The notes below the pieces were generated by a model. It worked only from the letters and a program-made list of their open reading frames with translations. It was not told where the DNA came from and did no database searches. A DNA stretch of 64,000 nucleotides. Source: JAMXLO01 sp963832895. GTDB taxonomy: Bacteria > Pseudomonadota > Alphaproteobacteria > Acetobacterales > Acetobacteraceae. The stretch lies in assembly GCA_963832895.1 (NCBI GenBank), contig CAWHVQ010000015.1, positions 62,001 through 126,000 on the forward strand, in the 5' to 3' direction. Shown piece after piece: positions 34,986 to 43,566 of the stretch. Position 1 is the stretch's first letter. Every line of letters starts with the position of its first letter. A program made the translations under genes and the position numbers.

Positions 34986-36064
34986 GCCGCCTCGGCCAGT
35001 ATCTCGTCGCGGCGGGGCGAAGCGCGGGCCACGCCGCGCGCGATCAGCCGGTCATAGAATGCATCGATCAGTTGGATGACCGGGTCGGCATCCGGCAACC
35101 GATTGATTGCGGCGCGAAATTCGGCCGAACCGGGCAGGCCGCGCGAATACCATGATAGGTGCTTACGCGCCAGGCGTACGCCCGCCTGGCTGCCGAAACG
35201 GTCGAGGATAGCGCTGTAATGGGTCATCACCACAGCTTTCTGCTGCAGCAACGGCGGTTCGGGCAAGCGCGAGCCCGCGCGTAGAAAGTGCACGACCTGG
35301 GCGATGAACCACGGCCGGCCATAGCAGCCGCGGCCGATCATCAGTCCATCCGCGACAGAACGGCGCAGTGCCTCCGCGGCATCCTTCTCAGTCACGATGT
35401 CGCCGTTGGCGATCACCGGGATGTCCACCGCCTGCTTCACCTGCGCAATGAAATCCCAGTCGGCTGAGCCGGCGTAGAACTGCTGGCGAGTACGGCCATG
35501 CACGGTGATCATGCGGATGCCGCAGTCCTGTGCAATGCGGCCCATGCGCGGCGCATTCAGATTGGCGTGGTCCCAGCCCATCCGCATCTTCAGCGTCACC
35601 GGCACTGGCACGGCGCGCACTGTGGCCTCAAGGATCGCCGCGGCGGCCGTCTCGTCGCGCATCAGCGCGGAGCCGGCCTGCTGTCCAACCGCCACCTTCT
35701 TCACCGGGCAGCCGAAATTGATGTCGATCAGGTCGGCGCCGCGGTCCACCGCCCGTCTCGCCGCCTCGGCCATCGCCGCGGGCTCGCAACCGGCCAGTTG
35801 CACCGCGCTGATCCCGCCGCAGCCATCCACTTCCGCCATCGCCAGAGTCTTTTCGTTCTCACGAATCATCGCCCAGGACGCGATCATCTCAGACACCACC
35901 ATGCCTGCACCGAGTCGCTTGGCGAGGTGCCGGAATGGCAGATCAGTGACACCGGACATCGGCGCGAGGATGACCGGCGTGTCGATCCGAACGCCACCGC
36001 CGAGGTCAATCGGTGGCAGTTCGCAAGCCGAGATTGTGGTTTGGCTATGACACTTGCACATCAA
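34982..36064 (-). CDS. dusB: tRNA-dihydrouridine synthase (DusB / NifR3)
   Basis: 360 residues. FMN-dependent TIM barrel: VILAPMSGVTDLPFRHLAKR, SEMIASWAM, QLAGCEPAAMAEAA, catalytic Cys in DINFGCPVKKVAVGQQAGSA, MRMGWDHANLNAP, ITVHGRTRQQFYAGSADWDF and PVIANGDIVTEKDA. It reduces uridine to dihydrouridine in tRNA D-loops. First gene of the conserved dusB-ntrB-ntrC-ntrY-ntrX unit; divergent from ispDF across a 168-base gap that should hold both promoters. Confidence 0.95.
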   Translation of the reverse strand: MMCKCHSQTTISACELPPIDLGGGVRIDTPVILAPMSGVTDLPFRHLAKRLGAGMVVSEMIASWAMIRENEKTLAMAEVDGCGGISAVQLAGCEPAAMAEAARRAVDRGADLIDINFGCPVKKVAVGQQAGSALMRDETAAAAILEATVRAVPVPVTLKMRMGWDHANLNAPRMGRIAQDCGIRMITVHGRTRQQFYAGSADWDFIAQVKQAVDIPVIANGDIVTEKDAAEALRRSVADGLMIGRGCYGRPWFIAQVVHFLRAGSRLPEPPLLQQKAVVMTHYSAILDRFGSQAGVRLARKHLSWYSRGLPGSAEFRAAINRLPDADPVIQLIDAFYDRLIARGVARASPRRDEILAEAA

Positions 36065-36232
36065 TTGGGCAAATTACAGACACGCCTACCAGGATGCAAT
36101 GCGAAAGCTGCTAAAAGCCGTCGTGGCTGAATGCTGAGCCGGCCGTGCCGTTTCCTGTCAGGAACAAATCCGGGCAACCACCATGACGGTTGCCGATTGA
36201 CGCCGGCCCATCTGCCCGGCAACGGTGCCACA

Positions 36233-37366
36233 ATGCAGGTAGCAGCGATCCTGGTAGCAGCTGGCACCGGCATCCGGTTCGGCGCCGAGATGCCGAAGCA
36301 GTTCGCGCCGCTGGCGGGCAAGTCGGTAATCCGCCATGCCGCCGAGGCTTTGGCAGCACACGTGGCGTTGCTGCAACCGGTCGGTGACGCCGTAGCGATT
36401 GATGCAGCGCTAATCGGCTTGCGACACCAGCCAACAGTTCCAGGCGGCACGACTCGCCAGGAGAGCGTGCGGGCCGGACTGGAGGCTCTGGCGACGGCGG
36501 AGCCTGACGTCGTCCTTGTCCACGATGCAGCACGACCGCTGATCCCCGTGGGGACGATCCCTGCCCTCCTGGAGGCGCTCGAACGCGCTGCCGGAGCGAT
36601 CCCCGCCGTCCCGGTTGCCGATACGCTGAAGCGCGTGACCGACAGCACGATTGCTGCCACTGTGCCACGCGAGGGCCTGTATCGGGCTCAGACGCCGCAG
36701 GCGTTCCGCTATCAAATACTGCTGGCGGCGCATCGTACCGTCACCGACGTGGCTGCCACCGATGACGCGGCGCTGCTGGAGGCGGTGGGAGAGAGCGTGG
36801 CGATCGTCGCCGGCTCGGAGGACAACATCAAGCTGACCTACGCCGAGGACCTGCTCCGGCTGGAGCGCGCCATGACCGTCGCCCTGATCCCGCGCGTCGG
36901 CACCGGCTTCGACGTCCATGTGCTGGAGGCGGGGCTTCCCCTGATGCTGTGCGGCGTGGCCGTTCCACACGACAAGGGTCTTGCGGGCCACTCCGATGCC
37001 GATGTCGGCATCCACGCTCTGTGCGACGCAATCTATGGTGCGCTCGCCGAAGGCGATATCGGTCGCCACTTCCCTCCCTCCGAGGCCGCCTGGAAGAACG
37101 CCGACAGCGCCCGCTTCCTGGCGCATGCCGCCGGGCGCATCGCCTCGCGAGGCGGCAGGCTGGCCAACGCCGACGTGACGCTGATCTGTGAGCGGCCGAA
37201 GATCGCCCCACACGCGGCGGCGATGGCCGCGCGACTGGCCGGCATCCTTGGGGCTGACGCGTCCTGCATCTCGGTGAAGGCGACCACCACCGAAAAGCTG
37301 GGCTTCACCGGTCGTGGCGAGGGCATCGCCGCACAGGCCGTCGCCACCGTGCTGTTGCCCGGCTGA
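36233..37366 (+). CDS. ispDF: bifunctional IspD/IspF (MEP isoprenoid pathway)
   Basis: 377 residues from ATG 36233; the earlier frame from 36131 is not protein-like. IspD part at 1-220: AAILVAAGTGIRFGAEMPKQ nucleotide site, GGTTRQESVRAGL, VLVHDAARPLI, QTPQAFRY, TDDAALLEAVG. IspF part from about 223: RVGTGFDVHVLE, metal site, GLAGHSDADVGIHALCDAI, GDIGRHFP, and the C-terminal KATTTEKLGFTGRGEGIAAQ. It makes CDP-methylerythritol from MEP and CTP, and converts CDP-ME-2-phosphate to the cyclic diphosphate. The fused form is standard in Alphaproteobacteria. Confidence 0.96.
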   Translation: MQVAAILVAAGTGIRFGAEMPKQFAPLAGKSVIRHAAEALAAHVALLQPVGDAVAIDAALIGLRHQPTVPGGTTRQESVRAGLEALATAEPDVVLVHDAARPLIPVGTIPALLEALERAAGAIPAVPVADTLKRVTDSTIAATVPREGLYRAQTPQAFRYQILLAAHRTVTDVAATDDAALLEAVGESVAIVAGSEDNIKLTYAEDLLRLERAMTVALIPRVGTGFDVHVLEAGLPLMLCGVAVPHDKGLAGHSDADVGIHALCDAIYGALAEGDIGRHFPPSEAAWKNADSARFLAHAAGRIASRGGRLANADVTLICERPKIAPHAAAMAARLAGILGADASCISVKATTTEKLGFTGRGEGIAAQAVATVLLPG

Positions 37367-37380
37367 GGAGGTTCCGCCTT

Positions 37381-37662
37381 ATGAAGTATTGCGCTATTGC
37401 CGTCCTGCTGCTGCTGGCCGCCTGCACCAGTTCTGCACCTCCGGCCCCGATGCCGGCTCCAATGGCGGAGACGATTCCCAAGCCGCCAGTCAGTGCCGTT
37501 CCGCTGACCTGGCAACCGGGACACTGGGACTGGACCGGCAGTTCATATGTCTGGGTGCCCGGCCAGTACGTCGACGCGGCCGGCAATAGTGGGACCTGGA
37601 TGCCGCCCTACTGGGAGAGGACCGATTTGGGCTGGGTGTGGCACTCGGCGCATTGGTTGTAG
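37381..37662 (+). CDS. small lipoprotein with WxPGxW/YxWxPGxY repeats
   Basis: 93 residues. Signal peptide and lipobox in MKYCAIAVLLLLAACTSS (cleavage before Cys16), a Pro/Ala/Met-rich spacer, then tandem aromatic repeats: WQPGHWDWTG, YVWVPGQYVD, WMPPYWERTD, GWVWHSAHWL. These YxWxxGxW-type repeats occur in small envelope proteins of unknown role. It is 14 bases after ispDF with GGAGG upstream, and precedes acpXL by 69 bases. Confidence 0.82.
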   Translation: MKYCAIAVLLLLAACTSSAPPAPMPAPMAETIPKPPVSAVPLTWQPGHWDWTGSSYVWVPGQYVDAAGNSGTWMPPYWERTDLGWVWHSAHWL

Positions 37663-37731
37663 CTTGGGTAGCGCTCTTGCGGCACCTCCGTTGCGGTGTT
37701 AGTGCCCGCCCGCGTTTGCAGGGGCTGATCG

Positions 37732-38013
37732 ATGTCGTCGACCTTCGAGACCGTCGCTGGGATCATTGCGGAAACGTGCGACATCCCGCGTGAGAAGATC
37801 ACGCCGGAGAGCCACGTGATCAATGATCTCGGCATCGACAGCCTGGATTTCCTGGACGTCGCCTTCGCCATCGACAAAGCGTTCGGCATCAAAATGCCAC
37901 TTGAGCAATGGACGCAGGAAGTGAACGACGGAAAGGTATCGACCGACGAGTATTTCGTTCTCGGCAATCTCTGCAAGAACATCGATGCGCTGGTGGCTGC
38001 CAAGGCGGCCTGA
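37732..38013 (+). CDS. acpXL: acyl carrier protein AcpXL (very-long-chain fatty acid, lipid A)
   Basis: 93 residues. Phosphopantetheine attachment Ser37 in NDLGIDSLDFLDVAFAID; longer than house-keeping AcpP and with the extra C-terminal helix VLGNLCKNIDALVAAKAA seen in AcpXL. It carries the growing C26-C28 hydroxyacyl chain destined for lipid A. Identity rests on the gene order acpXL-fabZ-fabF2-fabF1-adh-lpxXL that follows on the same strand with very short gaps, the arrangement known from rhizobia. Confidence 0.88.
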   Translation: MSSTFETVAGIIAETCDIPREKITPESHVINDLGIDSLDFLDVAFAIDKAFGIKMPLEQWTQEVNDGKVSTDEYFVLGNLCKNIDALVAAKAA

Positions 38014-38019
38014 TCCGCC

Positions 38020-38490
38020 ATGCGGTTGGAATACTTCCAAATGGTGGACCGGATTGCAGCGCTCGATCCGGAGGCGCGAACCGTCCGAGCCGACTGCGTC
38101 GTGCCCGAGGCCAGTCCGGTGTTCGAGGGCCATTTCCCTGGCTATCCGCTGCTACCCGGCGTGCTTATGATCGAAACCATGGCACAGACTGGCGGTTGGC
38201 TGGTGCTGGCTGTGCTGCGCTTCCAGCGCATGGCGTTCCTCGTGCAGGTGAAAGAGGCCAAGCTGCGTGCCTTCGTGGTCCCCGGCCAGAGGCTGCAGGC
38301 CGAGGCGCACCTGCTGCACGACGGCTCGGGCTACGCTGTGGTGAAAGGCAGCATAAGCTCCGCAGGCAAGAGGGTCGCCGACGCCGAAATTACCTATCGC
38401 GTCGTGCCCTTCCCCAACGACACGCTGCGCGCTGAAATGCTGGAGACCGCGCGGCGTGTCGCCGTGCCCGAGGCATTCCTGCATGGCTAG
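38020..38490 (+). CDS. fabZ: 3-hydroxyacyl-ACP dehydratase, FabZ-type, of the VLCFA cluster
   Basis: 156 residues. Hotdog fold with the FabZ active site FEGHFPGYPLLPGVLMIETM (catalytic His in GHFPGYP, Glu in MIETMAQ). MRLEYFQMVDRIAALDPEAR is the usual N-terminal helix region. It would dehydrate the beta-hydroxyacyl-AcpXL intermediate in each elongation round. It lies 6 bases after acpXL, and its stop overlaps the start of the next ketosynthase by 8 bases. Confidence 0.88.
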   Translation: MRLEYFQMVDRIAALDPEARTVRADCVVPEASPVFEGHFPGYPLLPGVLMIETMAQTGGWLVLAVLRFQRMAFLVQVKEAKLRAFVVPGQRLQAEAHLLHDGSGYAVVKGSISSAGKRVADAEITYRVVPFPNDTLRAEMLETARRVAVPEAFLHG

Positions 38491-39673
38491 TCCACGCGAT
38501 GCGATGATCACCGGGATCGGCCTTGTCTCCTGCCTTGGCGAGGGGATCGAGGCGCACTGGTCAGCGTTGAACCGCGGTGGTGGATTCGTGCCGGTGGTCG
38601 ACGCGACAACCTTCGCGCCCTGGTCGGTTCATCCGATGGCGCCGCTCGACCTCGACAAACAGATACCGAAGCGTGGCGATCAGCGGCAGATGGAGGCATG
38701 GCAGCGCATCGGCACCTACGCCGCCGGGCTCGCATTGGACTCCGCGAGCGTCAAAGGCAATGCGGACATGCTGTCGCGCATGGACATGATCGTCGCCGCC
38801 GGCGGCGGTGAGCGCGATTACGCGGTGGATACTGCGATCCTGTCGGCGCTGCCATCGGCGCCCGATCCAGGCACCTTCCTGAATGAGCACCTGCTGTCGG
38901 ACCTGCGGCCGACGCTGTTCCTCGCGCAGCTTTCCAACCTGCTCGCCGGCAATATCTCGATCGTGCATGGCGTGGTTGGCTCATCGCGGACCTTCATGGG
39001 CGAAGAGGCATCCGGCGCCGATGCCGTGCGTGTCGCCTGCGCCCGTATCGCTGCGGGTCAGGGCGATCTGTTCCTGGTCGGCGGTTCGTATAACGCGCAG
39101 CGACCGGACATCCTGCTGCACTACGAGATGGGTCGGTTGCTGTGGAAGCGGCCTATCGCCGGTGTCTGGGCGCGTCAGGCGGCTGGCGGTGGCATGGTGC
39201 TGGGCTCCGTGGCCTGTTTCCTGGTGATCGAGAGTCGCGAGCACGCCGCCAGGCGCGGCACGCCCGCGATGGCGCACATCGCGGCACTCGCCACCGATCG
39301 TTGCCGGCGTCGGTCAGGCGAGGCTACCGCGATCGCCGAACGGCAGCTTGCGACAATACGCCATCATCTGCAGCCACCGCATGCCGCCGTGATTTCCGGC
39401 GCCACCGGCGTTGCTGCGGTCACCGCTGAGGAGATGGCGCTCCTGGGCGGTCTCGGGCTGCCGGTTCGCGGCACGGCGACCGCGGTTGGCCACTCGCTCG
39501 AGCCGTCATTTCCCGCCAATCTCGCGCTGGCGGCATTGTCCCTCTCGCGCCGCCGGCTGTTCGCACCACTCGAACCTGACGAACAGCCGATGACCGACGA
39601 ACTGCGCCAGGTGCTGGTGACGTCGTGGGGTCATTGGCGCGGTGAGGCGCTCGCCGTGGTCGAAGCCGGTTAG
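38483..39673 (+). CDS. ketosynthase-like protein without catalytic Cys (FabF2 of the VLCFA cluster)
   Basis: 396 residues from ATG 38483. Thiolase fold of the KAS II type (MITGIGLVSCLGEGIEAHWS, VIVAAGGGERDYAV). The nucleophile site reads SSRTFMGEEASGADAVRVA: aligned with STACASGATA of the next gene, Cys is replaced by Glu175. The first catalytic His (NAHGTGT) is also missing (ISGATGVAAV), while the second is kept in AVGHSLEP. It resembles chain-length-factor subunits that pair with a competent KAS. It probably forms a heterodimer with the FabF1 encoded 9 bases downstream. Elongation by itself is unlikely. Confidence 0.87.
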   Translation: MASPRDAMITGIGLVSCLGEGIEAHWSALNRGGGFVPVVDATTFAPWSVHPMAPLDLDKQIPKRGDQRQMEAWQRIGTYAAGLALDSASVKGNADMLSRMDMIVAAGGGERDYAVDTAILSALPSAPDPGTFLNEHLLSDLRPTLFLAQLSNLLAGNISIVHGVVGSSRTFMGEEASGADAVRVACARIAAGQGDLFLVGGSYNAQRPDILLHYEMGRLLWKRPIAGVWARQAAGGGMVLGSVACFLVIESREHAARRGTPAMAHIAALATDRCRRRSGEATAIAERQLATIRHHLQPPHAAVISGATGVAAVTAEEMALLGGLGLPVRGTATAVGHSLEPSFPANLALAALSLSRRRLFAPLEPDEQPMTDELRQVLVTSWGHWRGEALAVVEAG

Positions 39674-39682
39674 GAGGCGGGC

Positions 39683-40960
39683 ATGAGACGCGCAGACACG
39701 GATAGTCGCGGCCGGCCGGTCGTTGTGGTGACAGGCACTGGTGTCGTGACCTCTCTCGGCGCGGGAAAGCAGGACAACTGGCGCGAACTGACTGCCGGGC
39801 ACTCGGGAATACGACGCATCTCACGATTTCCGATCGGCGGCCTGCGTACCAACATCGCCGGCACGGTCGACTTTGTACCGGTCGACGAGTTGTCGGCGCC
39901 GGCACTTTCCGAGCGGATGGCGGAACTGGTTGTCGAAGAGGCGCTGACAGAATCCGGCATCGGCGCCCGCGGCGACTTTCCCGGACCGATGTTTCTGGCG
40001 TTGCCGCCGGTGGAATTGGAGTGGCCGCAGCGCCTCGCGCTGGCCGCCGCCTCCGGCGCCAACGAAAGCGTCACCTATGATGACCTGCTGCGCGTCGCCG
40101 GAAGCGGAAAGTTCACGCACTGCTATGAGCGCTTCCTGTTCGGCTCGGTCGCGGAGAACCTGGCGGTACGCTTCGGCACCAAGGGCTCTCCTGTGGCAAC
40201 CTCCACCGCCTGCGCGTCAGGTGCCACCGCCATTCAACTCGGTGTCGAGGCGCTCAGGCGCGGCGAAGCAGAGGCGGCGCTGGTGGTGGGCACCGATGCG
40301 TCGGTCAATCCCGAAAGCCTGATCCGTTTCTCGCTGCTGTCCGCGCTGTCCACGCGCAATGATCCGCCGCAAGGCGCCGCGCGCCCGTTCAGCAAGGACC
40401 GCGACGGGTTTGTGATGGCGGAAGGTGGCGGCGCGCTGGTGCTGGAGACCCTCGCACATGCGCGCGCTCGCGGCGCCACGGTACTCGGCGTGCTGGAGGG
40501 CTGCGGCGAGATGGCCGACGGGTTCCATCGCACGCGCTCATCGCCGGACGGCAAGCCGATTATCGCCTGCATGCGTGGCGCGCTCGATGACGCCGGACTG
40601 GCACCCGATGCCATCGGCTACGTCAATGCGCACGGCACCGGCACGCCAGAGAACGACAAGATGGAATGGGTCGGCGTGTCCGCCGTGTTCGGCGAACGCG
40701 CCGGCGCCATCCCCATCTCGTCCAACAAGTCGATGATCGGCCATACCTTGACAGCGGCCGGCGCCGTCGAGGCGATCTTCACTCTGTTGGCGATGCGGCA
40801 CGGCAGACTGCCACCCACCATCAACTACGAGACGCCCGACCCGACGCTGCCGGTCGATTGCGTGCCCAATGTTGCGCGCGACGCGCAGGTGCAGCATGCG
40901 ATTTCCAATTCGTTCGGGTTCGGCGGGCAGAATGTGTGTCTGGTGATGGGACTCCCGTAA
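39683..40960 (+). CDS. fabF: beta-ketoacyl-ACP synthase II-type (FabF1 of the VLCFA cluster)
   Basis: 425 residues. Complete KAS active site: C177 in VATSTACASGATAIQLG, His in YVNAHGTGTPENDKME, and Lys/His in SSNKSMIGHTLTAAGAVE; GTGVVTSLGAG opens the fold. GGAGG lies upstream of the ATG. It condenses malonyl units onto acyl-AcpXL to build the very-long-chain hydroxy acid of lipid A, likely together with the Cys-less partner encoded just before. The stop is 2 bases before the GTG of the dehydrogenase gene. Confidence 0.92.
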   Translation: MRRADTDSRGRPVVVVTGTGVVTSLGAGKQDNWRELTAGHSGIRRISRFPIGGLRTNIAGTVDFVPVDELSAPALSERMAELVVEEALTESGIGARGDFPGPMFLALPPVELEWPQRLALAAASGANESVTYDDLLRVAGSGKFTHCYERFLFGSVAENLAVRFGTKGSPVATSTACASGATAIQLGVEALRRGEAEAALVVGTDASVNPESLIRFSLLSALSTRNDPPQGAARPFSKDRDGFVMAEGGGALVLETLAHARARGATVLGVLEGCGEMADGFHRTRSSPDGKPIIACMRGALDDAGLAPDAIGYVNAHGTGTPENDKMEWVGVSAVFGERAGAIPISSNKSMIGHTLTAAGAVEAIFTLLAMRHGRLPPTINYETPDPTLPVDCVPNVARDAQVQHAISNSFGFGGQNVCLVMGLP

Positions 40961-40962
40961 GG

Positions 40963-42009
40963 GTGATTGCGTCCAGCCTGTCGGCAATCAACGCGCTGCA
41001 ACTGCTGGCCGATCGCGAGCTCGCGTTGACCCTGCGGCCGGCCCCTCCCCCGCCTGCTCCTGGCGAGGTGCAGCTCCGTGTCCGCTATGTCGGGCTGAAC
41101 CATATCGACGTGTGGGGCTTCCGTGGCATGGCCTTCGCCAAACGCCAGTTCCCGCTGACGGTCGGCGCTGAATCGGCCTGTGAGGTGGTTGCGATCGGCG
41201 ATGGCGTCACCACGCTCGCGCCCGGCGATCGCGTGGTGCCGTACGCCGCGCTGGTTTGCGGCACATGCCCCGCCTGCACGCACGGCCGCGAGAATTTGTG
41301 TGAGAACGTTGCCGGCGTGCGCGGCTTCCACGTCGATGGCTTCGCGCAGGCACTCACCAATCACCCTGCGCGACTCACCGCCAAGCTGCCCGACGCGGTC
41401 GGTCTTCGTGACGCCGCCTGTGTCGCCGTCGCCTATGCCACGGTCGAACATATGCTGTTCGACAATGCACGACTTGAACCAGGCGAGTGGATCCTGGTGC
41501 ACGCCGGCGGTTCGGGCATCGGCAGCATCGCCATCCGCGTGGCGAAGGCGCTCGGCTGCACAGTCATCACCACCGTCGGCAGCGACGACAAGGCAGCGAA
41601 GGCACGCGCCCTCGGCGCTGATCACGTTATCAACTACCGCAGCGACCGCTTCGAGGGCGTGGTGCGAAAGCTAACTGCCCGCAAGGGCGTCGACGTGGTG
41701 TTCGAGCATGTCGGCGCCGACACGTGGAACGGCTCGCTGCTGTCGTTGCGGCGCGGCGGTCGCCTGGTCACGTGCGGTGCGACATCAGGACCATCCGGCA
41801 GCATCAACCTGATGCAGCTCTTCCAGCAGCAGTACCGCATCATCGGCTCGTTCGGATCACCGCTGAACGCACTTGGACGCGCGCTCAATCGCATCGCCTC
41901 CGGCGTGCGGCCGGTGATCGACACGGTGTATCCCCTGGCTGACTTCCGTGTCGGCCTCGCGCGACTGGAAAGTCGCGACGTCTTCGGGAAGCTCCTTGTC
42001 GAGCTCTAA
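40963..42009 (+). CDS. zinc-type alcohol dehydrogenase / quinone-reductase-like (MDR) of the VLCFA cluster
   Basis: 348 residues from GTG 40963; the frame upstream to 40666 is inside fabF1. MDR protein with catalytic-zinc pattern (LNHIDVWGFRG, VGAESACEVV), a structural-zinc Cys set CGTCPACTHGRENLCENVAG, and NADPH-binding GEWILVHAGGSGIGSIAIRV. In the rhizobial cluster the same position holds an ADH-like enzyme thought to act as enoyl reductase for the long chain. That role is inferred from position. It overlaps the acyltransferase gene. Confidence 0.9.
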   Translation: MIASSLSAINALQLLADRELALTLRPAPPPPAPGEVQLRVRYVGLNHIDVWGFRGMAFAKRQFPLTVGAESACEVVAIGDGVTTLAPGDRVVPYAALVCGTCPACTHGRENLCENVAGVRGFHVDGFAQALTNHPARLTAKLPDAVGLRDAACVAVAYATVEHMLFDNARLEPGEWILVHAGGSGIGSIAIRVAKALGCTVITTVGSDDKAAKARALGADHVINYRSDRFEGVVRKLTARKGVDVVFEHVGADTWNGSLLSLRRGGRLVTCGATSGPSGSINLMQLFQQQYRIIGSFGSPLNALGRALNRIASGVRPVIDTVYPLADFRVGLARLESRDVFGKLLVEL

Positions 42010-42904
42010 ACTGGCTCGTTACGTATCGCTCTATGCTGACCGGCTGCTTGGCCGCCTGGTGAAGTATACGCTGGCAGCGTTGCGTCGCAGCAATCCAGAC
42101 CGTGCGTCCGATTGGTGTGGCGCAATGGCTCGGCGCATTGGCCCGCTGACCCCGGCGCATCGCATCGGCCGCGCCAATCTTCGCGCCGCGTTCCCGGAAA
42201 AGGACTCGGCATGGATCTCTGCGACACTGCGCGGTGCCTGGGACAATCTCGGCCGGGTCGCAGGCGAATATGTGCATCTCGGTCGTCTGTGGGACTACGA
42301 CCCGGCGCATCCGCACTCAGGCCGCATCGTTACCGACGATGAGCATGTCTTCATCGAGTTGCAGAACGACGGGAAGCCAGCATTGTGCTTCGCTGCGCAT
42401 CTCGGCAACTGGGAACTGCCGGCGGTGATGGCAGCGGCGCACGGCCTGCCATCCGCAGTGCTCTATCGCATGCCTAACAACAAGGCTGTCGCGCGCGAGA
42501 TTGCCAGCATCCGAACACCGCTGATGGGCCATCTGATTCGTAGCCGCGCACAGGCGCCTTTGGAGATGGCCGCCGCGTTGGAACGCGGCGAGCACCTCGG
42601 CATGCTGGTCGATCAGCGCTTCTCGCGCGGTGTGGACGTCACGTTCTTCGGCAGACGCTGCAAGGCAAACCCCTCGATCGCCCGCCTCGCCCGCCAGTTC
42701 GATTGCCCGGTCGTCGGGGTAAGGGTGATCCGCCTGCCGGGCCATCGCTTCCGCATCGCGGCCGAGGGTCCGTTCGATCTGCCGCGCGGCGCCGACGGCC
42801 GGATCGATGTGCCCCAGTCCACCCAGATGATCACATCCGTGATCGAGCGCTGGGTGCGGGAAAACCCGGACCAATGGCTGTGGTTTCATCGTCGCTGGCG
42901 TTGA
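41996..42904 (+). CDS. lpxXL: lipid A acyltransferase LpxXL-like (HtrB/LpxL family)
   Basis: 302 residues if begun at TTG 41996; GTG 41948 would add 16 residues and overlap the previous gene by 62 bases. Acyltransferase motif CFAAHLGNWELPAVM (H-x4-E), PNNKAVAREIASIRTPLMG, DQRFSRGVDVTFFGR and NPDQWLWFHRRW at the C-terminus are typical. An N-terminal hydrophobic region anchors it to the inner membrane. It transfers the very-long-chain hydroxyacyl group from AcpXL onto the lipid A precursor, and is the last gene of the cluster. Confidence 0.9.
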   Translation: MSSSKLARYVSLYADRLLGRLVKYTLAALRRSNPDRASDWCGAMARRIGPLTPAHRIGRANLRAAFPEKDSAWISATLRGAWDNLGRVAGEYVHLGRLWDYDPAHPHSGRIVTDDEHVFIELQNDGKPALCFAAHLGNWELPAVMAAAHGLPSAVLYRMPNNKAVAREIASIRTPLMGHLIRSRAQAPLEMAAALERGEHLGMLVDQRFSRGVDVTFFGRRCKANPSIARLARQFDCPVVGVRVIRLPGHRFRIAAEGPFDLPRGADGRIDVPQSTQMITSVIERWVRENPDQWLWFHRRWR

Positions 42905-42997
42905 CGCTCACAGGCATGTCATTGCGCGACGCGGAGACTTGCCACAATTGCGACGCACCCGTAACCGATCGCCACAATCGTAAAGGAGAACTCCAAG

Positions 42998-43510
42998 ATG
43001 CGTTCCCTGGCATTGTCGTTCATCGCGCTGGCCGGTCTTGCCGGAGCACCCGTGCTGGCCCAGACCACGGTCCCCACCAACGCGCAGGGCGTGCCGCCCG
43101 GCACCAATCCAGTCACCGGCGCGCGACCCGGCAACGACGTCGGCACCGGCATGTCGATGCCGATGGGTACACGCGCGAGCAACATCGACGCGGCCGACAC
43201 GCGCTCGACGATCGCGCCGAATTTGCCGAGCCCGTCGGTGGGTCCGGATGCCACCCCAGCCGATCTCCTGCGCGCCGCGCAGGCCTCGCTCCAGGCGGGC
43301 CGCACCGGTGAGGCGCAGCAATCACTCGAGATGGCGCAGACGCGTTTGCTCAGCCGTTCCGTCCCGCTGGGCCAGACCAACAACCCGAGCGACAATCCAG
43401 CGGTGGTGCAGATCACGCAGGCCCTGCAGGCGCTCGCCTCGCGTGATCGCGCGCAGGCCATGCAGCTTATTCAGTCAGCGATCCCGGCAGCGACCGCGTC
43501 GTCGCAATAG
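42998..43510 (+). CDS. hypothetical exported protein
   Basis: 170 residues. Clear Sec signal peptide (MRSLALSFIALAGLAGAPVL, cleavage after AQ near 22). The mature part is Pro/Thr/Gly-rich and disordered up to about 85, then helical: ATPADLLRAAQASLQAGRTG, EAQQSLEMAQTRLLSRSVPL, ITQALQALASRDRAQAMQLI. The last part resembles periplasmic helix-hairpin proteins. GGAGAA lies upstream of the ATG. I do not recognise a named family. It stands alone after the lpxXL cluster. Confidence 0.75.
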   Translation: MRSLALSFIALAGLAGAPVLAQTTVPTNAQGVPPGTNPVTGARPGNDVGTGMSMPMGTRASNIDAADTRSTIAPNLPSPSVGPDATPADLLRAAQASLQAGRTGEAQQSLEMAQTRLLSRSVPLGQTNNPSDNPAVVQITQALQALASRDRAQAMQLIQSAIPAATASSQ

Positions 43511-43566
43511 GCTCGCATGCTTGCCTGCCTCGCCACAACCGTCCAGAGTAACGTCGATTTGTTGGC

